From an uncultured Lachnospiraceae bacterium (GTDB taxonomy: Bacteria; Bacillota; Clostridia; Lachnospirales; Anaerotignaceae), in assembly GCA_944384295.1 (NCBI GenBank), contig CALWSU010000007.1:19967-83966 (forward strand): a DNA stretch of 64,000 nucleotides, written 5' to 3'. The notes below the pieces were generated by a model that saw only the letters and a list, made by a program, of their open reading frames with translations, made no database searches and was not told the DNA's origin. The position numbers and the translations under genes were made by a program. The first letter of the stretch is position 1, and the number at the start of each line of letters is the position of its first letter. Positions 1-8,630 of the stretch are shown here, one piece after another.

Positions 1-17
1 CTATTACAATCTACAAA

Positions 18-575
18 TCAAACAGCCAGAATGTCTTTGCATTTTGCGTCACATTTTTTGTCGATTTCTGCAACGTATTTGTCTGTTAATTTTTGCATTT
101 CATCTTCTAAATCTTTCAGAATATCTTCTGTAATTTCTTTTTTCTTTTCCTGTTTTTTGAAAGTATCCAAAGCATCACGACGAATATTACGTACAGCAAC
201 TTTTGCTGCTTCTGCTTTTTTCTTTACATCTTTGTTTAATTCTTGTCTTCTTTCTTCGGATAATTCAGGAAAAATCAAACGAATCACTTTTCCGTCATTG
301 CTTGGGTGGATACCCAGTTCAGATGCATTGATCGCTTTTTCAATTGCTTTGAGCATACTTGCGTCCCAAGGTTGAATTTGAATCATGCGAGCTTCTGGTA
401 CAGTAATGTTACCTACTTGATTGACGGGTGTTGGTGTACCATAATAATCAACCATAATACGATCTAAAACATGAGGATTTGCACGTCCTGCGCGAATGGT
501 TGCATAATCGCTATCCAATGTAGCAAGCGTTTTTGTCATTTTCTCATCGTATACTTTTGTTGCTTCTGATGCCAT
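18..575 (-). CDS. frr: Ribosome recycling factor
   Basis: Ribosome recycling factor splits post-termination ribosomes together with EF-G in the cytoplasm. The product is about 185 residues, the normal family length, and shows the typical features: an N-terminal helix with the IRAGRANP motif, a central segment rich in beta-strand (TPVNQVGNITVPEARM), and a long charged C-terminal helix with SEERRQELNKDVKKKAE. An in-frame ATG at 581 almost touches the AGGAGG, so the ATG at 575, seven bases from it, is the better start. The gene follows pyrH by 18 bases and is surely co-transcribed with it. Identification is secure. Confidence 0.97.
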   Translation of the reverse strand: MASEATKVYDEKMTKTLATLDSDYATIRAGRANPHVLDRIMVDYYGTPTPVNQVGNITVPEARMIQIQPWDASMLKAIEKAINASELGIHPSNDGKVIRLIFPELSEERRQELNKDVKKKAEAAKVAVRNIRRDALDTFKKQEKKKEITEDILKDLEDEMQKLTDKYVAEIDKKCDAKCKDILAV

Positions 576-593
576 TTCCATTCCTCCTAAATT

Positions 594-1304
594 TCATTCA
601 GATACAGTTACTAATGTGCCGATTTTTTCGCCTTGTACCGCACGCATAATGCTGTTTTCTTCGTTCAGACCAAAAATCACAACTGGTATTTTTCTTTCAA
701 AACAAAGCGCTGCTGCTGATGTATCAATGACTTTCAAGTTCTTTTTGACAATATCCTCAGATGTAATCACATCTAATTTTTTTGCATTTGGATTTTTTGC
801 AGGATCATCATCATAAACGCCATCAATATTTTTGGCAAAGAACAATCCATCTACGTCCAATTCTGCACCACGTAAAGCTGTGATAGTATCTGTGGAAAAG
901 AATGGATGCCCTAAACCTGCTGCAAAAATTAGAACTTTCCCTACTGACAAATGCTCTAAAGCACGGTCTTTTGAAAACAGTTCTGTCATTGTACCAAAAA
1001 CAATCGGTGTTTGAATGATAGCCTGTACGCCTTGTTGTCGAAAGGCATCTGCCAGATAGATAGCATTCATAACAGTTGCCAGCATACCAATCTGGTCTGC
1101 TTTGGCACGATCCATTGTACTATCTGCACTTCTGCCTCGCCAGAAATTTCCACCACCAACTACAAGACATACTTGTGTTCCCATATCCATCACTTGACGA
1201 ATTTGTGTGACTAAGCCGGAAATAACAGCATCATCAAAATGAATGCCATCTTTATCTCCTGCTAAGGCTTCGCCGCTGAGTTTGAGCACAATTCTTTTAT
1301 ACAT
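594..1304 (-). CDS. pyrH: UMP kinase
   Basis: UMP kinase phosphorylates UMP to UDP in pyrimidine nucleotide synthesis and belongs to the amino-acid kinase fold. The start MYKRIVLKLSGEALAG, the glycine-rich VVGGGNFWRG loop, DRAKADQIGMLATVMNA and the distal DGVYDDDPAKNP motif are all present in about 236 residues. An ATG at 1337 opens the frame earlier, but the AAGGAGG eight bases before 1304 decides the start. It forms a two-gene unit with frr, and a sigma-A-like promoter lies at 1411-1440. Here pyrH-frr is separated from its usual partners rpsB-tsf by the fructose PTS genes. Confidence 0.97.
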   Translation of the reverse strand: MYKRIVLKLSGEALAGDKDGIHFDDAVISGLVTQIRQVMDMGTQVCLVVGGGNFWRGRSADSTMDRAKADQIGMLATVMNAIYLADAFRQQGVQAIIQTPIVFGTMTELFSKDRALEHLSVGKVLIFAAGLGHPFFSTDTITALRGAELDVDGLFFAKNIDGVYDDDPAKNPNAKKLDVITSEDIVKKNLKVIDTSAAALCFERKIPVVIFGLNEENSIMRAVQGEKIGTLVTVSE

Positions 1305-1410
1305 ACCAACAGCCTCCTTATAATTATAATGTATCATACTCCGTTTAAAATTTCCACATATATTTTTAGCAAATGATTTCTAAATGTGTTTTTTAGAAAT
1401 GCCGTCGATG

Positions 1411-1440
1411 ATTATACCATATAATCAATGTATGTTTCAA
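1411..1440 (-). promoter_or_regulatory. Promoter of pyrH-frr
   Basis: On the minus strand TTGAAA (1440-1435) and TATAAT (1416-1411) are separated by 18 bases, about 100 bases ahead of the pyrH start. The leader between them and pyrH contains an inverted repeat at roughly 1378-1400 (TTTCTAAA/TTTAGAAA) without a U-run. This promoter explains how pyrH-frr is expressed independently of rpsB-tsf. Confidence 0.7.
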
Positions 1441-1466
1441 TACTTGTAGAAAATCCGTTGAAAAAT

Positions 1467-2210
1467 TTACTTTGCTAAAATGACATTATTGCATGTTGTA
1501 TATTCTTGTGGGATTTTTTCCGTAATCCAAATCGCTTGTTCAAATGCACAAAAGTTTACAGCACTGATTCGATTACATTTTCTGCTGTCCGCCAATACAT
1601 AGACTTCTTTACTTTGTGCGACTGCACAACGTTTCAACGCGGCTTCTCGAATATCAGGCGTTGTGAATCCGGTTGTTTTTCCAATTCCATTTGTACCAAA
1701 GAAACCTTTTGTGAAATGATATCTGCGTAGTTGTTCGATGGCTTCATCACCGACAATTGCTTCTGTGGTACTTTTACATTCTCCCCCTAGCAAATGCACC
1801 TGTACACCTGCTTTTGCTAGTTTCTTTGCATGAGAAATTCCATTTGTTACAAATACAGCCCCTGTTTCTGTCAAATAGTCAACCAAACGTACTGTAGTGC
1901 TTCCAGCATCTAAAAAAACAAAATCCTGTGATGTGATAAAAGATGCTGCATATTTTGCGATACAATCTTTTGCTTCTTTGCTTTCGTCTTCTCTTTGGTC
2001 AATATCCTCATCTTTTGTACGATATTCCATATCTAATGTAATTGCGCCACCAAATACTTTGATCAATCTACCCTGCTTGTGTAATGCTGTCAAATCTCTA
2101 CGTATGGTAGATTCTGAACTATGGAGCAATTCTGTAATTTCTTTGACCGTAATACTCTTTTTTTGTTCTAATAATTCTAAGATTTTTTCATATCGTTGTT
2201 CTGTCAGCAT
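1467..2210 (-). CDS. DeoR-family regulator of the fructose operon
   Basis: A 247-residue DeoR/FruR-type repressor. The N-terminus holds the DeoR winged helix-turn-helix (roughly residues 1-55, with ITVKEITELLHSSESTIRRD and a VFGGA motif just after). The C-terminal part is the DeoR sugar-phosphate sensor domain with FLDAGST, TNGI, LLGGE and FFGTNGI. The frame is open back to 2453 inside fruA, but AGGAGG eight bases before 2210 fixes the start. It lies after a terminator that follows fruA, so it may be partly uncoupled from fruKA. By position it should sense fructose 1-phosphate and repress fruKA through the operators at 5217-5324; this is inference. Confidence 0.88.
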   Translation of the reverse strand: MLTEQRYEKILELLEQKKSITVKEITELLHSSESTIRRDLTALHKQGRLIKVFGGAITLDMEYRTKDEDIDQREDESKEAKDCIAKYAASFITSQDFVFLDAGSTTVRLVDYLTETGAVFVTNGISHAKKLAKAGVQVHLLGGECKSTTEAIVGDEAIEQLRRYHFTKGFFGTNGIGKTTGFTTPDIREAALKRCAVAQSKEVYVLADSRKCNRISAVNFCAFEQAIWITEKIPQEYTTCNNVILAK

Positions 2211-2261
2211 GTACAAGCCCTCCTTGTTTACCATTATAACCGCAAGAAATCTGACAAGCAA

Positions 2262-2302
2262 GCAAAAAAGAGAAACGGCAATCCCAAAAACTGAGATTGC
2301 CG
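2262..2302 (-). terminator. Terminator after fruA
   Basis: Stem 2276-2283 with 2295-2302 (CGGCAATC/GATTGCCG), followed on the minus strand by a T-rich run down to 2262. It starts ten bases past the fruA stop and should lower read-through into the regulator gene. Confidence 0.85.
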
Positions 2303-2311
2303 ATATTGGAA

Positions 2312-4222
2312 TTATTCTTTTACTTCTTTTTTCAAGAAACCAAGCAATATTGCTGCTACAATTGTACCGGCTACTAATGCAACCAAATACATAATTGCAT
2401 TGCCTACAACAGGGAATACAAATATGCCGCCATGAGGTGCCATCAGTGTACAATCAAACGCCATAGACAGCGCACCTGCCAATGCAGAACCAATGATACA
2501 AGAAGGCAGTACACGCAATGGATCAGATGCAGCAAAAGGAATTGCACCTTCTGTGATAAATGCCAGACCCATGATAAAGTTTGTAGGACCAGATTCACGT
2601 TCTTGTTTTGTATATTTTGATTTGAATAACAGTGTAGAAAGTGCAATGGCACAAGGAGGTACCATACCGCCTACCATAACTGCCGCCATAATATCATAGT
2701 TTCCAGCTGCGATAGATGCAGTACCAAATACATAGGCTGCTTTATTGAATGGACCACCCATGTCAATGGACATCATACCACCAACAATAATACCTAAGAC
2801 AATTTTGCTGGTACCACTCATATTTGTTAAAGCGGTATTCATTGCGGTATTCAATGCGCCAACTGGTGGTTCTACAACATAGTACATAATCAAACCAACA
2901 ATCAATATACCAAACAAAGGATATAAGAGTACAGGAGCGATTTTTTCCAAAGCTTCTGGTAATTTGTCAAAAATCTTACGTAAAAATACGATAGTATATC
3001 CTGCAAGGAACCCTGCAACCAATGCGCCTAAGAATCCAGAACTACCATTTGCTGCGATTGCACCGCCTACAAAGCCTAATGCTAAGCCAGGACGATCCCC
3101 AATGCTCATTGCGATAAAACCTGCCAAAACAGGAAGCATAAATCCAAAAGCTACACCACCAATTTGTTTGAATAATGCTGCTGCTGGTGTAATTGTACCG
3201 AAGTTTGCACGCATTTCAGGGGATAAACTTGCCATATCAACGCTTAAACCATCAATCAAAAATGCAATTGCAATCAAGATACCGCCACCTACGACAAATG
3301 GCAGCATATGAGAAACCCCATTCATCAACTGCATATAAATTTTATGTGCTGTTGATCCACTTGTTTTGATTTCTGTGTTTTCCGATGCATTGCCTTCTGC
3401 TTCGTAAATGGGTGCATTGCCGGAAATAGCTTGATCCAACAATTCATCTGCTTTGCTGATACCATCTGCAACATGACAAGAAATCAAGCGTTTGCCATGG
3501 AAACGTTCCATAGGTACTTGTGTATCTGCCGCAACGATGATACAATCTGCTTCGGCAATTTCTTGTGCAGTTAATGTATTTTTCGCACCGCCACTGCCTC
3601 TTGTTTCTACTTTGATGGTACAATTTCTTTTTTTCGCTGCTTTTTCCAGACCTTCTGCCGCCATATAGGTATGTGCAATACCAGTTGGGCAAGAAGTAAC
3701 TGCTAAAACTTTACAACTGTCGGCTGATGGAGTTTCTTCTGTTTTTTCTTCTTTTTCTCCGTTTTCCTCATCTTCGGCTTTGTCAATTACAGCCAAAAAT
3801 TCATCAACTGTTTTTGCTTTACGCAAATTATCTGCAAAATCTTCATTCATCATCATAACAGACAGTTTGCTTAAAACATCTAAATGCACATTGTCCGCTG
3901 TATTTGGTGCTGCAATCAAAAATATCAATGTTGCAGGCGCTCCATCTAATGATTCAAAATCTACACCATCTGGCACTACCAACGCAGCCAAGCCCGGCGC
4001 ATCTACAAAGGAACCTTTCCCATGTGGAATTGCTAAACCATCACCAATCCCAGTAGTACCTTCTTCTTCTCTACGATACACTTCTTTGCGGTATGCTTCT
4101 TCGTTATTGATTTTGCCACTTTTGACCATCAAAGAAATGACAGTGTCCAACGCCTCTTGTTTTGTTTTGGGCGCAGCTCCTAGCCCAATGCTATTGCGAT
4201 CCAGTAAATCTGTAATACGCAT
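2312..4222 (-). CDS. fruA: Fructose-specific PTS enzyme IIABC
   Basis: Membrane permease that imports fructose and phosphorylates it to fructose 1-phosphate. All three PTS domains are fused in 636 residues. The IIA domain comes first with the phospho-accepting His67 in AIPHG, then a charged linker rich in Glu/Lys (about 148-167), the fructose-type IIB domain with Cys178 in TSCPTGIAHTYMA, and the IIC membrane domain from about residue 290. The order IIA-IIB-IIC is typical of Gram-positive FruA. The start is supported by GGAGGG. The gene sits 23 bases after fruK and shares its promoter. Phosphate would come from HPr and EI, encoded at 47.3-49.3 kb. Confidence 0.96.
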   Translation of the reverse strand: MRITDLLDRNSIGLGAAPKTKQEALDTVISLMVKSGKINNEEAYRKEVYRREEEGTTGIGDGLAIPHGKGSFVDAPGLAALVVPDGVDFESLDGAPATLIFLIAAPNTADNVHLDVLSKLSVMMMNEDFADNLRKAKTVDEFLAVIDKAEDEENGEKEEKTEETPSADSCKVLAVTSCPTGIAHTYMAAEGLEKAAKKRNCTIKVETRGSGGAKNTLTAQEIAEADCIIVAADTQVPMERFHGKRLISCHVADGISKADELLDQAISGNAPIYEAEGNASENTEIKTSGSTAHKIYMQLMNGVSHMLPFVVGGGILIAIAFLIDGLSVDMASLSPEMRANFGTITPAAALFKQIGGVAFGFMLPVLAGFIAMSIGDRPGLALGFVGGAIAANGSSGFLGALVAGFLAGYTIVFLRKIFDKLPEALEKIAPVLLYPLFGILIVGLIMYYVVEPPVGALNTAMNTALTNMSGTSKIVLGIIVGGMMSIDMGGPFNKAAYVFGTASIAAGNYDIMAAVMVGGMVPPCAIALSTLLFKSKYTKQERESGPTNFIMGLAFITEGAIPFAASDPLRVLPSCIIGSALAGALSMAFDCTLMAPHGGIFVFPVVGNAIMYLVALVAGTIVAAILLGFLKKEVKE

Positions 4223-4245
4223 GTTTGATTCCCTCCCTTGTTCGA

Positions 4246-5157
4246 TTATTCTAAGTGTAATGTTTGATATAATGCTTCTGCATCAGCTCTCTTCGCCAAT
4301 CCATCTTGAAAAGCACTTGCGCTGCCAGTGGCAACACTGAAACGAAAAGCATGTTTATAATCTTTTGTTTCTAACCAGCCAGTCAAAAAGCCAGCTACCA
4401 TAGAATCACCCGCACCCACACTATTGACCAAAGTTCCTTTTGGTGCAGGCAAACGATAAAACATACCATCTTCCGCCAAAAGTGCAGCACCTTTGCCACC
4501 CATAGATACTAATACATTACGTGCGCCTTGTTCTTGCAAACGTTTTGCGTACTTTTCTATCTGTTCTTCTGTTTCTATGGTTACGCCAAAAATTTCACCT
4601 AACTCATGATGATTGGGTTTGATCAAAAATGGATGATATGGCAAAACATGGCATAATAAATCACCAGTTGCATCTACTACAATGAGAATATCTTTTTTTG
4701 ATAAACGTTCCATAATATCTTGATACAATGTCATAGGCATACCAGTTGGAATACTGCCAGCCAAAACAAGAATGTCACCAGATTGTAGTGTATCTAATTG
4801 TAACATTAGTTTTTGCAATGCATCTTCAGGAATGGTTGGTCCTTTTGCATTGATTTCTGTACCATCTGCGGAACGTAATTTGACATTGATACGACTTATT
4901 CCATTTTCCAAACGAATAAATGATGTTTTGCAACCAATTTCTTCCAAATTACGGCATATTTCATCACCTACGAATCCTGCAGCAAAGCCAAGCGCTGTAT
5001 TTTCCATTCCTAGATTTTGTAATACCATAGAAACGTTAATTCCTTTTCCACCTGGCATTAACATTTCAGCTGTGGTACGATTGGTTACACCAAGACGAAA
5101 TCCTGGTACGTCTACAATATAATCCAAAGATGGATTGCATGTAACTGTGTAAATCAC
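4246..5157 (-). CDS. fruK: 1-phosphofructokinase
   Basis: Converts fructose 1-phosphate, the product of FruA, to fructose 1,6-bisphosphate. This 303-residue PfkB-family kinase shows the N-terminal substrate motif TVTCNPSLDYIVDV, the PGGKGINVSMVLQNLG signature, KPNHHELGEIFG, and the anion-hole/catalytic NSVGAGDSMVAGF near residue 250. It is the first gene of the operon, 23 bases ahead of fruA. The ribosome site is a weak GGGGGTG run. Identification is secure given FruA next door. Confidence 0.95.
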   Translation of the reverse strand: MIYTVTCNPSLDYIVDVPGFRLGVTNRTTAEMLMPGGKGINVSMVLQNLGMENTALGFAAGFVGDEICRNLEEIGCKTSFIRLENGISRINVKLRSADGTEINAKGPTIPEDALQKLMLQLDTLQSGDILVLAGSIPTGMPMTLYQDIMERLSKKDILIVVDATGDLLCHVLPYHPFLIKPNHHELGEIFGVTIETEEQIEKYAKRLQEQGARNVLVSMGGKGAALLAEDGMFYRLPAPKGTLVNSVGAGDSMVAGFLTGWLETKDYKHAFRFSVATGSASAFQDGLAKRADAEALYQTLHLE

Positions 5158-5209
5158 AGCATCACCCCCGTAACATTGATTTGATTATGCTCACTTGTTT
5201 TATGAGCTT

Positions 5210-5324
5210 ATTATATAATCAAAATCAGTCAATTTCAATCATACTAAATCACAAATTTGATGATTTATTTTTATTAATATTGACTAAATTTGATTGAATT
5301 TTGTATTCAATCAAAATCAGTCAA
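5210..5324 (-). promoter_or_regulatory. fru promoter with three operator-like repeats
   Basis: On the minus strand TTGAAA (5238-5233) and TATAAT (5215-5210) flank exactly 17 bases. That spacer is filled by the 16-base motif AATCAAAATCAGTCAA (plus strand, 5217-5232). The identical 16-mer recurs at 5309-5324, and an inverted near-copy, TGACTAAATTTGATTGA, lies at 5281-5297. One copy inside the spacer and two about 65-90 bases upstream is the arrangement expected for a looping repressor, most simply the DeoR regulator at 1467-2210. The protein assignment is inference. Confidence 0.75.
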
Positions 5325-5377
5325 ACTGCTACTATCTTTTTGTTATAATATCTAAAACAACAAAAAATATGTAACAA

Positions 5378-5442
5378 ATAAAAAAAGCAGTCCTTGTTAC
5401 AGAAAGTATGATTTGTTCTATCACTTTCTGAACAAGAACTGC
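5378..5442 (-). terminator. Terminator after the DUF2971 gene
   Basis: A long imperfect stem of about 20 pairs (5387-5407 with 5423-5442) followed on the minus strand by a T-rich run at 5378-5386. It isolates the fructose operon from upstream transcription. Confidence 0.88.
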
Positions 5443-5468
5443 AATCCTAGTTTTATAGTACTCCGAAA

Positions 5469-6479
5469 CTACTTAAATACACGATATGGCGAATCCGATT
5501 TTCTGACAGCAACATCTGTAATATCAAAGCCAAAATGTCCCAACATCTGAAACACATCTTGATTTGTCAAACGGCAGTTTGGACCAATGATAATTTCTTT
5601 GATCATATCATTGTGTATATGATTTCCATTTGAAAAATCCATATCCATATAAGATATAATATCATTTTCGGCAACACGAAATTCTAAGGCATTTGGAAAT
5701 AAACGTTCCAAGGCGGTTTGTGGCTCTGTGCCTTTTCGTTTCCAGTTATAAATATCTTCCCAATCTTCTTCGCTTTTGATGATTTCATCTTTTAGAATCA
5801 AACGCCATTCATTTTCTTCTGCAAATGAACTATCCTTATAAAAAAAGGAGTCTTGCAATAACGGAATAAACCATTGCCCCATATCAGATATCATATATTC
5901 CCCACTCAAGATTTTTTTCGTTTCATTATGTGCCATATATTCAAATAATGTTTCCACTAGTTCTCTTGCGTGAATATTGATGCTGACATCACATTGTGTG
6001 CTTGTGCATTGCATCATGTCTTGGTTGGAATCAATATAGCTTACTTTACGAAATTCCATCTGACCATTTGATACATCTTCCACCAATTGTCCGATGGTTT
6101 GTACATCAAAGCCGATTGCAACCCCTTTTCCGTTATCTCCATAGCCTCGCCATTGCCCTAAATAATCATCTGATTCAGAAAAACAAGCAATATAAGCCAA
6201 TAAATCATTGTAGGCTTGGACTTGATCAATCATTTTGTCAATCAAATATACGATAAATTCGCGGTAATTTAGTCCGCCAATATTGCGTTCATTATCTTTG
6301 TTTTGTGCTTCCATAATCATTTGAATGGCACGATTGCGTGTAATATGCAGCAATGCTTTGCTTTCATTCGCGTCATTGAGTTTATTGATGTCCGATAAAC
6401 GCAATGTTTTATGTTCTAAGATATTTAATAACGTGGTCAAGCTACAATAATGATATACCAATTTATGCAATTTTTGCAT
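5469..6479 (-). CDS. DUF2971 family protein
   Basis: Function unknown. The roughly 336-residue protein begins with LHKLVYHYCSLTTLLNILEHKTLRLSD and continues with KLNDANE, then CFSESDDYLGQWRGYGDNGKGVAIGF and, near the C-terminus, ENEWRLIL. These Tyr-rich opening and WRGYG/GVAIGF blocks are what I associate with DUF2971 proteins. No signal peptide or membrane segment is visible. The start at 6479 has GGAGGTG at good spacing; the frame is open to 6497. It stands alone between two terminators inside what is usually the rpsB-tsf-pyrH-frr operon, so it looks like an accessory gene inserted there. Confidence 0.75.
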   Translation of the reverse strand: MQKLHKLVYHYCSLTTLLNILEHKTLRLSDINKLNDANESKALLHITRNRAIQMIMEAQNKDNERNIGGLNYREFIVYLIDKMIDQVQAYNDLLAYIACFSESDDYLGQWRGYGDNGKGVAIGFDVQTIGQLVEDVSNGQMEFRKVSYIDSNQDMMQCTSTQCDVSINIHARELVETLFEYMAHNETKKILSGEYMISDMGQWFIPLLQDSFFYKDSSFAEENEWRLILKDEIIKSEEDWEDIYNWKRKGTEPQTALERLFPNALEFRVAENDIISYMDMDFSNGNHIHNDMIKEIIIGPNCRLTNQDVFQMLGHFGFDITDVAVRKSDSPYRVFK

Positions 6480-6549
6480 GCTGCACCTCCATTTCACAAT
6501 CTTTCACTAGTATTATACGATGGTTCTTTTTTTCTTGGCAAGCATTTTT

Positions 6550-6597
6550 CAAAAACAAAAAAGAGAAACATATCCTTTTTTCAGAATATGTTTCTCT
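6550..6597 (-). terminator. Terminator after tsf
   Basis: A perfect 12-pair stem (6562-6573 with 6586-6597) followed on the minus strand by a run of T with one G down to 6550, about 55 bases past the tsf stop. It ends the rpsB-tsf transcript, separating it from pyrH-frr. Confidence 0.92.
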
Positions 6598-6651
6598 ATA
6601 TCCAGTCAATCTGCTCAAAAAACCATCACAAATTTGAGAATACTGGTGTTC

Positions 6652-7584
6652 TTATTGCATTGCTTTTGCAACTTCATCAGCGAAGTTTTCTTCTTTCTTT
6701 TCCATACCTTCGCCTGTTTCAAAACGTACAAAACGTACGATTTCGATAGGAGCACCAACTTCTTTTGCTACAGAATCAATATATTTCTGTACAGTCAAAT
6801 CGCCATCTTTTACATAAGGCTGTTCTACCAAGCAGAATTCTTTCATTTCTTTTTTCAGTCTGCCTTCGATCATTTTAGCAATGATATTTTCAGGTTTGCT
6901 TGCATTTTTAGGATCATTTTTTGCCTGTACTGTCAAAATTTCTGTTTCTTTTGCAATGAAATCAGCAGGTACATCTTTTTCTGTGATAAATTTAGGATTC
7001 AAAGCAGCAATCTGCATTGCAACGTTTTTGCCTAATTCTTCTAAAGCATCGCTTTCATTTGCGCAAGCCAACTCAATCAATACACCAATTCTGCCGCCAC
7101 CGTGGATATAAGAAACCAGTTTACCAGCACCTGTTTTTTCAAATTTTTCAAAACGTCTGATATTCAGGTTTTCGCCAATTACTGCTACCTGTTGGCTCAA
7201 TGCTTCTTTTACAGTATACTGAGGATCTAAATCCCATTTTTCTGCGAAGAATGCATCCATATCTGTTGCTGTAGTAGTAGAAGCCTGTTTTGCTACTGCT
7301 TTTACATAGTCTCTGAATACCTGGTTTTTTGCTACGAAGTCTGTTTCAGAGTTTACTTCTACGATGGTACCTACTTTGTTATCATCACTCAAATATACAT
7401 CTACGATACCTTCAGAAGCAATACGACCTGCTTTTTTTGCAGAAGCTGCCAAACCTTTTTCTCTCAGCAGTTCTACTGCTTTTTCCATATCGCCATCTGT
7501 TTCAGCCAGGGCTTTTTTGCAATCCATCATCCCTACGCCTGTCATTTCTCTCAGTTCTTTTACCATTGCTGCTGTAATTGCCAT
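6652..7584 (-). CDS. tsf: Elongation factor Ts
   Basis: Guanine nucleotide exchange factor for EF-Tu. The 310-residue protein starts MAITAAMVKELREMTGVGMMDCKKAL, the UBA-like N-terminal domain and its hallmark motif, followed by the core with SETDFVAKN and YIHGGGRIGVLIEL. The start has GGAGGG seven bases upstream. It follows rpsB by about 100 bases that hold a hairpin, and is ended by a strong terminator. Confidence 0.98.
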   Translation of the reverse strand: MAITAAMVKELREMTGVGMMDCKKALAETDGDMEKAVELLREKGLAASAKKAGRIASEGIVDVYLSDDNKVGTIVEVNSETDFVAKNQVFRDYVKAVAKQASTTTATDMDAFFAEKWDLDPQYTVKEALSQQVAVIGENLNIRRFEKFEKTGAGKLVSYIHGGGRIGVLIELACANESDALEELGKNVAMQIAALNPKFITEKDVPADFIAKETEILTVQAKNDPKNASKPENIIAKMIEGRLKKEMKEFCLVEQPYVKDGDLTVQKYIDSVAKEVGAPIEIVRFVRFETGEGMEKKEENFADEVAKAMQ

Positions 7585-7630
7585 GTGTTTTCCCTCCGTA
7601 TTTACTGTTGATAAGAAGTTATATAAGAAA

Positions 7631-7660
7631 GAGCTTCAGCCCGTGAATCGGCTGAAGCTC
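7631..7660 (-). terminator. Intercistronic hairpin between rpsB and tsf
   Basis: Perfect 11-pair GC-rich stem (7631-7641 with 7650-7660), followed on the minus strand by TTTCTTATATAA. The T-run is weak, so it may be a partial terminator or an mRNA-stability structure adjusting tsf relative to rpsB. Confidence 0.65.
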
Positions 7661-7682
7661 GGGCAAATGCCTATGAAAAAAA

Positions 7683-8408
7683 TTATTCTGCTGTTTCTTC
7701 TGTTGTTTCTTCTACAGTATCCTGTTCACCCTGTTTGGATTCCAGAACTGCATCTGCAACTTTAGAAGCAATCAGTTTTACAGCACGAATTGCGTCATCG
7801 TTACCAGGAATTACATAATCAATTTCATCAGGATCACAGTTTGTATCCACGATTGCAACAATGGGGATACCCAGTGCATGTGCTTCCTGTACTGCGATTT
7901 TTTCTTTTCTTGTATCAACTACAAACATCAAATCGGGCACTTTCTTCATTTCTTTGATACCGCCCAGATTCTTTTCCAATTTTTCCATTTCGTGCATCAA
8001 AGCAGCAACTTCTTTTTTAGGCAGAACATCAAAAATGCCGTCTTCCTGCATTTTTTCCAGTTCTTTCAATCTAGCGATTCTTGTTTTGATTGTATTGAAG
8101 TTTGTCAGCATACCACCTAACCATCTCTGGTTTACATAGTACATGCCGCATCTTTCCGCTTCTTCTTTGATACATTCTTGTGCCTGTTTCTTTGTACCAA
8201 CGAACAGCACTTCACCACCATCTGCAACAATATTGCAGATTTCAGCATAAGCTTCGTCAACTTTTTTTACGGTTTTCTGCAAGTCGATGATGTAGATACC
8301 GTTTCTTTCTGCGAAGATGTATTCAGCCATTTTAGGGTTCCATCTTCTTGTCTGGTGTCCAAAATGTACACCTGCTTCTAATAATTGTTTCATTGAAATT
8401 ACGCTCAT
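7683..8408 (-). CDS. rpsB: 30S ribosomal protein S2
   Basis: Component of the 30S subunit. The 241-residue product starts [27 protein letters not shown] and contains [28 protein letters not shown] and [12 protein letters not shown], all standard for S2, plus an acidic C-terminal tail. The frame is open to 8453, but GGAGGTG four bases before 8408 fixes the start. It is first in the rpsB-tsf unit and has its own promoter and a structured leader. Confidence 0.98.
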   Translation of the reverse strand: MSVISMKQLLEAGVHFGHQTRRWNPKMAEYIFAERNGIYIIDLQKTVKKVDEAYAEICNIVADGGEVLFVGTKKQAQECIKEEAERCGMYYVNQRWLGGMLTNFNTIKTRIARLKELEKMQEDGIFDVLPKKEVAALMHEMEKLEKNLGGIKEMKKVPDLMFVVDTRKEKIAVQEAHALGIPIVAIVDTNCDPDEIDYVIPGNDDAIRAVKLIASKVADAVLESKQGEQDTVEETTEETAE

Positions 8409-8541
8409 AGCGCACCTCCTGTGGTTTGTCCTCCGCATGTGTCCCCATATCACCGATTACTTCGGCACCGGATACAAGGTGATCCATACGTGTGTTTTTA
8501 GTTACCTTTGGGATTATATCACAGCCTTTTCCAAAAAACAA
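8409..8541 (-). promoter_or_regulatory. rpsB promoter and structured leader
   Basis: On the minus strand TTGTTT (8541-8536) and TATAAT (8518-8513) are 17 bases apart. The leader of about 95 bases contains inverted segments: ATCACC near 8480 can pair with GGTGAT near 8453, with CCGGTGCCG between them. Ribosomal-protein leaders often bind their own product; an S2 autoregulatory role here is only a possibility and no Rfam match could be tested. Confidence 0.6.
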
Positions 8542-8630
8542 CCTTAAGTTTTTATTTTTTTCATTTTTTACATAATGGATAGAGAGAAAAGACAATCAGG
8601 AATCCATTTTTTTGCAAATATCACATAGTT

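Noticed and set aside
2211..2453. Extended N-terminus of the DeoR regulator
   Set aside because: It would overlap fruA and its terminator; the frame is a shadow and the ribosome site at 2210 is decisive.
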